This document shows, piece by piece, positions 48,011 to 54,792 of a stretch of DNA of 64,000 bases. The notes beneath the pieces are model-generated. The model was given only the letters and a program-made list of their open reading frames with translations, ran no database searches and was not told the origin of the DNA. Made by a program: the position numbers and the translations under genes. The stretch is from Thioalbus denitrificans (GTDB lineage: Bacteria > Pseudomonadota > Gammaproteobacteria > DSM-26407), in NCBI RefSeq assembly GCF_003337735.1, contig NZ_QPJY01000001.1:894331-958330 (forward strand), in the 5' to 3' direction. The stretch's first letter is position 1, and every line of letters begins with the position of its first letter.

Positions 48011-50206
48011 ATGCATACTGCTGACCTGGAACTGTTCGCCACCGTGCCCCGGGGCCTGGAGCCCCTGCTGGCGGAGGAACTGCGCGGGCTGGGTGCCGAG
48101 GCGGTGCAGCCGGGGCACGCCGGGGTGGGCTTCCGTGGCGGGATCGAACTGGCCTACCGGGTGTGCCTGTGGTCGCGCCTGGCAAGCCGGGTGCTGCTCC
48201 TGCTGGGGGCGTTCCCGGCCCCGGACCCCGACCGCCTCTACGCCGGGGTGCGGAAGATCGACTGGTCGGCCCACCTGGATCCGGAGGGGACCCTGGCGGT
48301 GGATTTCACCACCGCCGCATCCGCCATCTCCCACAGCCACTTCGCCGCGCTGAAGGTCAAGGACGCCATCGTGGACCAGTTCCGGGCGGTCGCCGGGGTG
48401 CGCCCGTCGGTGGATATCGCGCACCCGGATGTGCGCATCAACGGCTACCTGTTCCGTGATCGCCTGCGGCTCAGCCTCGATCTCTCCGGCGAGAGCCTGC
48501 ATCGGCGCGGCTACCGGGTCAGCGGCCTGCAGGCGCCCCTGAAGGAGAACCTGGCCGCGGCGCTGCTGCTGCTGGCCGGCTGGCCGGAACGGGCCGCGGC
48601 GGGGGCGTCCTTTTTCGATCCCATGTGCGGCTCCGGGACCCTGCCCATCGAGGCGGCCCTGATGGCGGCCGACTGCGCCCCGGGCCTCACCCGCGGCTAC
48701 TTCGGCTTCCTCGGCTGGCGCGGCCATGCGGCCGCGGCCTGGGAGTCGCTGCGGGCGGAGGCGGAAGCGCGCCGCGACGCCGGGCTGGAGCGCCTGCCCT
48801 CCATCACCGGCGCCGATGCCGATCCCGCCGCCGTGGCCCAGGCCCTGGAGAACGCCGCCGGCGCCGGCCTGGCCGGGCGCATCGAGTTCCTGCACCGGCC
48901 GCTGGCCCGGACCGAACCGCCGCCCGGCGACCCCGGCCTGGTGCTGGTGAACCCGCCCTACGGCGAGCGGCTCGGGGCGGAGGCGGGCCTGGCGCACCTC
49001 TACGGCGAGCTGGGGCGGGTGCTGAAGACCCGCTTCGGGGGCTGGCGCGCCGGTGTCTTCACCGGCAATCCCGCGCTGGTCCATCGCCTGCGCCTCGACC
49101 CCGAGTCCACCCGTGACCTGAACAACGGCGCCATACCCTGCCGGCTGTTCCTCTACCAGCTGCCGGAACCCGCCGCCGCCGCGCCGCCGCTCCCCCTGCC
49201 GCCGCCGGGCCCCCTCACGCCGGGAGCCGAGATGCTGGCCAACCGGCTGCGCAAGAACCTCCGCCACCTGGGGCGCTGGGCGCGGCGGGAAGGGGTGGAC
49301 TGCTGGCGGCTCTACGACGCCGACCTGCCCGAATATGCCCTGGCCGTGGATCTCTACCACGGGGAGGAGGGGCGCTGGGTGGTGCTGCAGGAGTACGCGC
49401 CGCCGCGCACCGTGGACCCGGAGCGGGCGGAGGCGCGCCTGCGCGATGCCCTGGCGGTGATTCCCCAGGTGCTGGAGCTGCCCCCGGAGCGGCTGTTTCT
49501 CAAGCGGCGGCAGCGGCAGAAGGGGGCGGCCCAGTACGAGAAGCAGGCCGACAGCGGCGAGTTCATCGCCGTCCGGGAAGGACCCGCGCGGCTGCTGGTC
49601 AACTTCCGCGACTACCTCGATACCGGCCTGTTTCTCGATCACCGCATCACCCGGGCCCGGCTGCGGGAGCTGGCGGCCGGCCGCCGTTTCCTCAACCTGT
49701 TCGCCTATACGGGCGCGGCCACGGTTCATGCGGCGCTGGGCGGGGCCACGGCCACCACCACCGTCGATCTCTCCAACACCTACCTGGACTGGGCCCGGCG
49801 CAACCTGGAACTGAACGGCTTCACGGGCGGCGGGCACGAGTTCATCCAGGCCGACTGCCTGGAATGGCTGGCGCGGGAGGCGGGCTATCCGCCGGGACGG
49901 CGGCGCCGCTACGGGCTCATCTTCCTCGATCCGCCCACCTTCTCCACCTCCAAGCGCATGGAGGGAACCTTCGACGTGCAGCGCGACCATGTCGGCCTCA
50001 TCCGCCAGGCGGCGGCGCTGCTGGAGCCCGACGGCGTGCTGATCTTCTCCAACAACTTCCGCCGCTTCCGTCTCGACGAGCCGGCGCTGGCGGGTCTGGC
50101 GGCGACCGATATCAGCGCCGCCACCATCCCCGAGGACTTCGCCCGCAACCCCCGCATCCACTGCTGCTGGGAGATACGGCGCGAGTCGGTGACCAGTGAC
50201 CAGTGA
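48011..50206 (+). CDS. rlmKL: Bifunctional 23S rRNA methyltransferase RlmKL
   Basis: The protein methylates 23S rRNA at G2445 (RlmL part) and G2069 (RlmK part). It has 731 residues. A THUMP domain (about 45-155), an N6AMT-like methyltransferase with DPMCGSGTLPIEAAL and NPPYGERLG, then a second class I methyltransferase with FAYTGAATVHAALGG and LDPPTFSTSKRM, are visible. The fused form is typical of gammaproteobacteria. The ATG at 48011 fits homologs but has no clear ribosome binding site. The stop codon (50204-50206) lies within the GTGACCA heptamer array, which also encodes the last residues VTSDQ. Confidence 0.95.
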   Translation: MHTADLELFATVPRGLEPLLAEELRGLGAEAVQPGHAGVGFRGGIELAYRVCLWSRLASRVLLLLGAFPAPDPDRLYAGVRKIDWSAHLDPEGTLAVDFTTAASAISHSHFAALKVKDAIVDQFRAVAGVRPSVDIAHPDVRINGYLFRDRLRLSLDLSGESLHRRGYRVSGLQAPLKENLAAALLLLAGWPERAAAGASFFDPMCGSGTLPIEAALMAADCAPGLTRGYFGFLGWRGHAAAAWESLRAEAEARRDAGLERLPSITGADADPAAVAQALENAAGAGLAGRIEFLHRPLARTEPPPGDPGLVLVNPPYGERLGAEAGLAHLYGELGRVLKTRFGGWRAGVFTGNPALVHRLRLDPESTRDLNNGAIPCRLFLYQLPEPAAAAPPLPLPPPGPLTPGAEMLANRLRKNLRHLGRWARREGVDCWRLYDADLPEYALAVDLYHGEEGRWVVLQEYAPPRTVDPERAEARLRDALAVIPQVLELPPERLFLKRRQRQKGAAQYEKQADSGEFIAVREGPARLLVNFRDYLDTGLFLDHRITRARLRELAAGRRFLNLFAYTGAATVHAALGGATATTTVDLSNTYLDWARRNLELNGFTGGGHEFIQADCLEWLAREAGYPPGRRRRYGLIFLDPPTFSTSKRMEGTFDVQRDHVGLIRQAAALLEPDGVLIFSNNFRRFRLDEPALAGLAATDISAATIPEDFARNPRIHCCWEIRRESVTSDQ

Positions 50207-50222
50207 CCAGTGACCAGTGACC
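50189..50222. repeat. Heptamer array GTGACCA overlapping the rlmKL stop
   Basis: Four exact GTGACCA units and a partial fifth. Each unit contains TGA and, since seven is not a multiple of three, the array stops translation in every frame. The rlmKL stop is one of these TGAs. Confidence 0.92.
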
Positions 50223-50230
50223 CGCGCGCC

Positions 50231-50326
50231 CACGCACCCACGCACCCACGCACCCACGCACCCACGCACCCACGCACTCACGCATTCACGCATTCACGCA
50301 TTCACGCATTCACGCATTCACGCAAA
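50231..50326. repeat. Octamer array (CACGCACC, CACGCACT, CACGCATT) 5' of slyX
   Basis: Five CACGCACC units, one CACGCACT and five CACGCATT units (50231-50318) are followed by a partial unit. The array ends three bases before the slyX ATG. Unit order, CC then CT then TT toward the gene, parallels the array before ycgL. Confidence 0.93.
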
Positions 50327-50329
50327 CCC

Positions 50330-50533
50330 ATGGAAAACCGAATCGTCGACATCGAGTCCCGCCTGGCGTTCCAGGAGGACACCCTGGACCAGCTCAATGC
50401 CGTGGTCGCGGAGCAGGAGCAGCGTATCGGCCATCTTGAGCGGCAGCTGCAGGAGGCCCTGCGGCTGCTGCGGGCCCTGACCCCGCCGGAGGTGGCGAGC
50501 CAGGCCGAGGAGACGCCGCCGCCCCACTACTGA
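50330..50533 (+). CDS. slyX: SlyX family protein
   Basis: SlyX proteins are small coiled-coil proteins of unknown function. The 67 residues are almost wholly a heptad-type helix (IVDIESRLAFQEDTLDQLNAVV) ending in a Pro-rich PPPHY tail, which matches the family. There is no ribosome binding site before the ATG; the octamer array occupies the whole leader. The frame is also open through the array, so an N-terminally extended product is possible but unlikely. Confidence 0.85.
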   Translation: MENRIVDIESRLAFQEDTLDQLNAVVAEQEQRIGHLERQLQEALRLLRALTPPEVASQAEETPPPHY

Positions 50534-50609
50534 CCCGCGGTTCCCGCCATCCTGCCGGCGCGGACGAAAGGGTGCCCGCGCGACAACCGGCGGCCGGGGG
50601 GAATCCGGG

Positions 50610-51509
50610 TCAAGGGGCATCCGTGGCGGCACAGGCCGCCCGCAGGCAGTCCGCCAGCTCCAGGGTGGCCGGGCCCGGCCGGTCGGGGTGGCCGGGAATC
50701 AGGTAGAGGGGGCTCCTGTAGACCGCGCCCTGGCGCAGGGGCAGGGGCAGCAGGTCGCCGCCGCCCAGCAGGGCTGCCACCTGGTGCCGGGGCAGCCAGC
50801 CGAACCCCAGCCCGTTGCGCACGGCGCTGAGGGCCGTGTCGAAGTGGGTCACCGTCCAGCGGAGCTCCGGCCCCAGCCAGCCGACGTCGCGGGGTTGGCG
50901 CTGGCCGGAGTCGCGGATCACCACCTGGAGCTCGCGCTTGAGGTCCGTCTGGGTCAGGGGGCGACCGAGAAGGTGCAGGGGGTGATCGGGGTGGGCCACG
51001 GCCACGAACTCGATCTCCAGCAGGGTATCCCCCAGGAATCCCGGCGGCACCCTCGAGCCGATCGCCAGGTCGGCCAGGCCCTCCTGCAGCGCCTCGTCGG
51101 CGCCGGACAGGATCACCTCCTCCAGCCGGACATGACTGCCGCGGCTGCGCGGCGCGAAGGCCCGCAGTCCACGCATCAGCACATCGCCGGGAAAGGCGGC
51201 ATCCACCACCAGGCGGATCTCGGGCTCCCAGCCCGCCTCGACGTTGTGGGCCAGCTGCTCCAGGCGCGCGGCCTCGTCCACCAGTGCCCGGGCCCGTTCC
51301 AGCAGCAGGGTGCCGGCCGGGGTGATCCGCGACCGGCGTCCCTCCGTCACCAGCAGCTGCATCCCCAGCTGTTCCTGCAGCTTGGCGACGGTGTAGCTGA
51401 TGGAGGACTGGCTGCGGTGCAGCCGCTCGGCGGCCTGGGCGAATCCTCCGTGATCGACGACGGCGGCGAGGGTCCGCCACTGGTCCAGGGTGACTTTGGG
51501 TGATGGCAT
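50610..51509 (-). CDS. LysR-family transcriptional regulator
   Basis: The 299-residue protein has the N-terminal winged HTH (LDQWRTLAAVVDHGGFAQAAERLHRSQSSISYTVAKLQEQL) and a C-terminal effector-binding domain. It is divergent from the flavodoxin-DoxX-glutathionyl-hydroquinone reductase genes, the classic position for a LysR regulator of that set. A T-N11-A type palindrome (51519-51533) lies between them. The inducer is likely a quinone or electrophile, by inference from the targets. Confidence 0.92.
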   Translation of the reverse strand: MPSPKVTLDQWRTLAAVVDHGGFAQAAERLHRSQSSISYTVAKLQEQLGMQLLVTEGRRSRITPAGTLLLERARALVDEAARLEQLAHNVEAGWEPEIRLVVDAAFPGDVLMRGLRAFAPRSRGSHVRLEEVILSGADEALQEGLADLAIGSRVPPGFLGDTLLEIEFVAVAHPDHPLHLLGRPLTQTDLKRELQVVIRDSGQRQPRDVGWLGPELRWTVTHFDTALSAVRNGLGFGWLPRHQVAALLGGGDLLPLPLRQGAVYRSPLYLIPGHPDRPGPATLELADCLRAACAATDAP

Positions 51510-51518
51510 GGCTTACAT

Positions 51519-51533
51519 ATCTAAAAACTAGAT
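51519..51533. promoter_or_regulatory. LysR-type operator ATCTA-N5-TAGAT
   Basis: This perfect 5-5-5 palindrome contains the T-N11-A core of LysR binding sites, ten bases upstream of the regulator's start. The whole 131-base divergent region is very AT-rich (TTTTATATCGAAAAAATATAG), unlike the rest of the window. Confidence 0.6.
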
Positions 51534-51640
51534 TATAAATCACAAAAATATGCGCTTTTATATCGAAAAAATATAGTCAGAATAGCTTCTGTCCCACTTT
51601 TTCCGACTTCGTGAATCAACATTAGGACAGGAGGTGTTCC

Positions 51641-52228
51641 ATGACCAAGGTCGCAGTGGTGTATCACAGTGGTTACGGCCATACCGCCCGCCAGGCGCGG
51701 TCCGTCGTGGCGGGCGCCGCGGGTGTCCCGGGTGTGGAGGCGGTGCCGGTGCCGGTGGAAGAGGCGGAAGCCCGCTGGGGGGAGCTGGAGGCCGCCGATG
51801 CCATCATCTTCGGCTCGCCCACCTACATGGGCTCCGTTTCCGCCCCCTTCAAGCAGTTCATGGACCAGAGCTCGAAGACCTGGTCACGGCAGGGCTGGAA
51901 GGACAAGCTGGCCGCCGGTTTCACCAACTCCGCCTCCTGGTCGGGAGACAAGCTCAACACCCTGATCCAGATGGCGGTGTTCGCCGGCCAGCACGGCATG
52001 ATCTGGGTTCCCCTCGGCCTGCCGCCCGGCAACAACACCAGTACCGCCCGGTCCACCGATCTCAACCGCGTCGGGAGCTACCTGGGGGCCATGGCCCAGT
52101 CCAACGCCGACCAGGATGCCGATGCCGTTCCGCCCCCGGCCGACCTGGAGACGGCCCGGGAGCTCGGTCGCCGGGTGGGTGAAATGGCGGTGACCTTCGC
52201 CCGCGGCCGCAACGCCCTAGCGGCCTGA
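51641..52228 (+). CDS. Flavodoxin-fold NAD(P)H:quinone oxidoreductase (WrbA-like)
   Basis: The 195-residue protein has the FMN phosphate-binding loop near the N-terminus (VVYHSGYGHTARQA), the conserved FGSPTYMGSVSAPFKQFMD and a GLPPGNN segment. Such enzymes reduce quinones by two electrons, avoiding semiquinones. GGAGGTG precedes the ATG. It is the first gene of the plus-strand set controlled from the LysR intergenic region, followed by DoxX 45 bases after its stop. Confidence 0.9.
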   Translation: MTKVAVVYHSGYGHTARQARSVVAGAAGVPGVEAVPVPVEEAEARWGELEAADAIIFGSPTYMGSVSAPFKQFMDQSSKTWSRQGWKDKLAAGFTNSASWSGDKLNTLIQMAVFAGQHGMIWVPLGLPPGNNTSTARSTDLNRVGSYLGAMAQSNADQDADAVPPPADLETARELGRRVGEMAVTFARGRNALAA

Positions 52229-52273
52229 GTCCCACAGCCCCCCGGAGAGGGGATGCCAGACAGGAGAATGACC

Positions 52274-52657
52274 ATGAAAGACCTCACCACCCTCGCCGGC
52301 CGCGTGCTGCTGGCCCATATCTTCCTGCTTGCCGGGATTACCAAGATCACCGGATATGCCGGCACCCAGGGCTACATGGAGGCCATGGGCGTGCCGGGCA
52401 TCCTGCTGCCACTGGTGATCCTGCTGGAAGTGGGCGGCGGGCTGGCCCTCATCCTCGGCTGGCAGGCGCGCTGGGCCGCACTGACCCTGGCCCTGTTCAG
52501 CCTCGCCGCGGCCGCCATTTTCCACACCAACTTCGCCGACCAGATGCAGGGCATCATGTTCATGAAGAACCTGGCCATTGCCGGCGGCCTGCTGCTGGTG
52601 AGCGCCCACGGCCCCGGAGCCTGGAGCCTTGATGCCCGCGCCGGCCGGGCGGGTTGA
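52274..52657 (+). CDS. DoxX family membrane protein
   Basis: The 127-residue protein has four hydrophobic helices in the DoxX pattern (LAGRVLLAHIFLLAGITKITGY, ILLPLVILLEVGGGLALILGW). DoxX-like proteins are linked to quinone or thiol redox processes in the inner membrane; the exact role is unclear. The ATG at 52274, seven bases after AGGAG, is chosen over two upstream ATGs. It lies between the flavodoxin and glutathionyl-hydroquinone reductase genes. Confidence 0.88.
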   Translation: MKDLTTLAGRVLLAHIFLLAGITKITGYAGTQGYMEAMGVPGILLPLVILLEVGGGLALILGWQARWAALTLALFSLAAAAIFHTNFADQMQGIMFMKNLAIAGGLLLVSAHGPGAWSLDARAGRAG

Positions 52658-52703
52658 TTGTCTGCGACCACCCGTGCCGTTCACCGAACCGACGGAGTAG
52701 CTG

Positions 52704-53675
52704 ATGAGCCTGCTGGTTGACGGAAAGATGCAAGCCGACTGGCTGGATGCCGAGCGGGAAGCGGGTGAGTTCGTGCGCCAGGAGTCGCGCTTCCGCAACT
52801 GGGTGACCCGGGACGGGTCACCCGGCCCCTCGGGGCAGGGCGGGTTCAGGGCCGAGCCCGGCCGCTATCACCTGTACGTGTCGCTGGCCTGTCCCTGGGC
52901 CCACCGTACCCTCATCTTCCGCCGCCTCAAGGGGTTGGAGAAGGCGGTGGGCGTCTCGGTGGTGCATCCCTGGATGGGGCCCGAGGGCTGGGCCTTCAGC
53001 GCCTATCCCGGCGCCACGCCGGATGCGATCAATGGCACGGGTCACCTGCACGAGATCTATACCCGGGCCGATCCGGGCTACAGCGGGATCGTCACCGTGC
53101 CCGTATTGTGGGACACGCAGCGGGAGACCATCGTCAACAACGAGTCGTCCGAAATCATCCGCATGCTCAACGCCGCCTTCGACGCCTGCGGCGCCAGCGG
53201 GCCGGATTTCTATCCGGAGCCGCTGCGCCCGGCCATCGACGCGGTCAACGAGCGGGTCTACGCGGAGGTGAACAACGGCGTCTACCGGGCCGGTTTCGCC
53301 GCCACCCAGTCGGCCCATGAGCGGGCGGTGAAACGCCTGTTCGAGGCGCTCGACTGGCTGGAGGCGCGCCTCGCCCGCCAGCGCTACCTCGTGGGAGCGA
53401 CGCTCACGGAGGCCGACTGGCGCCTGTTCACCACCCTGGTGCGTTTCGATGCGGTCTACCACACCCACTTCAAGTGCAATGTGCGCCGGCTGGTGGACTA
53501 CCCGAACCTGTGGGACTGGACCCGCGAGTTGTACCAGGTGCCCGGAGTGGCGGAGACGGTGAACATGGATCACATCAAGCGCCACTATTACACCAGCCAT
53601 CCGGAGCTCAATCCGCGCGGCCTGATCCCGGTGGGTCCGGAGCTCGATTTCACCGCTCCGGCGGGGCGCGGCTGA
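52704..53675 (+). CDS. yqjG: Glutathionyl-hydroquinone reductase (Xi-class GST, YqjG-like)
   Basis: The enzyme removes glutathione from glutathionyl-hydroquinones. The 323-residue protein has the catalytic Cys63 in SLACPWAHRTL, the VPVLWD and NNESSEIIRMLN segments of the thioredoxin-like domain, and a helical C-terminal half with LVGATLTEADWRLFTTLVRFD and HYYTSHPELNP, diagnostic of the Xi class. It completes a quinone-protection set with the flavodoxin and DoxX, and depends on glutathione made by gshA further along. A terminator follows. Confidence 0.93.
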   Translation: MSLLVDGKMQADWLDAEREAGEFVRQESRFRNWVTRDGSPGPSGQGGFRAEPGRYHLYVSLACPWAHRTLIFRRLKGLEKAVGVSVVHPWMGPEGWAFSAYPGATPDAINGTGHLHEIYTRADPGYSGIVTVPVLWDTQRETIVNNESSEIIRMLNAAFDACGASGPDFYPEPLRPAIDAVNERVYAEVNNGVYRAGFAATQSAHERAVKRLFEALDWLEARLARQRYLVGATLTEADWRLFTTLVRFDAVYHTHFKCNVRRLVDYPNLWDWTRELYQVPGVAETVNMDHIKRHYYTSHPELNPRGLIPVGPELDFTAPAGRG

Positions 53676-53727
53676 GCCGGGCGCCGACAGGCGCGGGAGG
53701 AGGCGGGAGGGACCTGTGCGGGGGAGG

Positions 53728-53754
53728 GGCCGGCGTGGGGACGCCGGCCGTTTT
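53728..53754 (+). terminator. Terminator after yqjG
   Basis: GGCCGGCGT-GGGG-ACGCCGGCC forms a nine-base-pair stem, followed by GTTTTC. It lies between convergent yqjG and the cytochrome c gene. Confidence 0.75.
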
Positions 53755-53768
53755 CATACGCCCCGGCG

Positions 53769-54089
53769 TTACTGGGCGCCGGCCAGGTAGCCGGCGATGG
53801 CGGCCATCTCCTCGTCGCTGACGTTGGCGACGGTGGGTTTCATGGCGGCGGTCATGCCGTTGGCCCGCGCGCCGCTCTTGATGTCCTTCATCTGGTTGAG
53901 CAGGTACTGCTCGTTCTGGCCTTTCAGCTTCGGGTAGATGGGCATGATGGGCGCGCCCCCGGCTTCGCCGTGGCAGGCGGCACAGCCCTTGGAGGTGTAG
54001 AGTGCCTGGCCGTCGGCGGCGACGGCGGTGCCGGCCACCGCGGTGGCGAGCGCGGCGCAGAGGCCGAGCAGGGTCATTTTCCTGTGCAT
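53769..54089 (-). CDS. Small periplasmic cytochrome c
   Basis: This 106-residue class I cytochrome has a signal peptide (about 1-24, ending AVAA), the heme motif CAACH, a YPKLKGQNEQYLLNQMKDIKSG segment and several candidate axial Met residues near the C-terminus (GMTAAMKPT). It resembles the half-units of c4-type or c553-type cytochromes. AAGGAG precedes the start. It likely shuttles electrons in the periplasm, possibly to the di-heme peroxidase, though they are 7 kb apart. Confidence 0.9.
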   Translation of the reverse strand: MHRKMTLLGLCAALATAVAGTAVAADGQALYTSKGCAACHGEAGGAPIMPIYPKLKGQNEQYLLNQMKDIKSGARANGMTAAMKPTVANVSDEEMAAIAGYLAGAQ

Positions 54090-54312
54090 GGTGAATCTCC
54101 TTGTCGAGGGTTGTTTCCCGGTTCCGACGCCGCCGTCAGGGCGGCGCCGCGGTTTTTCCTATCACAGGCGGCGTCAAGGCAACGCAAAGGTTCCCATCCC
54201 CTTGCTGGGGGATCTGCGGATCGACGGGAGTGGATTTGCCCCGCCCCGGGGTGTCGGTGAGCGGGTAGCCCGGGACCGGGGCGGGGCGATGAGTGCGGTC
54301 GGAACCGACCGG

Positions 54313-54690
54313 CTACCAGCAGCGCCCCTTCTTCGCCTGTCCGGGGGGGCAGAACCGGCCGTGATGGGGGTGGCGGTGACGATACCGGTAGGCGTCGTCG
54401 TAGTAGTAGCGATCGCGGTAGTAGCGATCCCCGTCATAGCGGTAGTAGGGGTAGGTGCGGTAGCGCCGCGGCTCGCGGTAGCCGTCGGTGGCGATGGCCG
54501 TGCCGGCCGCCGCCCCCAGTCCGCCGCCGACGATGGCGCCGGTGCGGCCGTCGATCTCCGCGCCCAGGTAGGCGCCCAGGGCGCCGCCCACGGCGCCGCC
54601 CACCGCGGCGCGTCCGCTGTAGTCGTCCGCAAAGGCCGGCGCGGCGGTCAGGGACAGGGTGAGCAGCAGGGTCGTGAGTGTCCGTTTCAT
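54313..54690 (-). CDS. Secreted glycine-zipper protein
   Basis: The 125-residue protein has a signal peptide (about 1-21, ending PAFA). A glycine-zipper segment (about 28-65, GGAVGGALGAYLGAEIDGRTGAIVGGGLGAAAG) and a Tyr/Arg/His-rich tail ending FCPPGQAKKGRCW follow. Glycine zippers insert in or pack against membranes; the tail could bind metal or the cell wall. GGAGGAG lies upstream of the ATG. Function is unknown. It sits downstream of recQ on the same strand, about 100 bases away. Confidence 0.8.
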   Translation of the reverse strand: MKRTLTTLLLTLSLTAAPAFADDYSGRAAVGGAVGGALGAYLGAEIDGRTGAIVGGGLGAAAGTAIATDGYREPRRYRTYPYYRYDGDRYYRDRYYYDDAYRYRHRHPHHGRFCPPGQAKKGRCW

Positions 54691-54792
54691 GGCTCCATCT
54701 CCTCCAGGGGAATCCGATGGGGCCAGATTGCGCCAGCCGGGCTGAACGCCGGCTGAACGGAACCACGGTGGTGACGGGAGCCGAAGCCGGCT

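Noticed and set aside
50231..50326. N-terminal extensions of SlyX and YcgL encoded by the octamer arrays
   Set aside because: The frames are open, but the sequence is a pure repeat (HSRIHAFT), the families start at the downstream ATG, and repeats rather than codon bias explain the openness.
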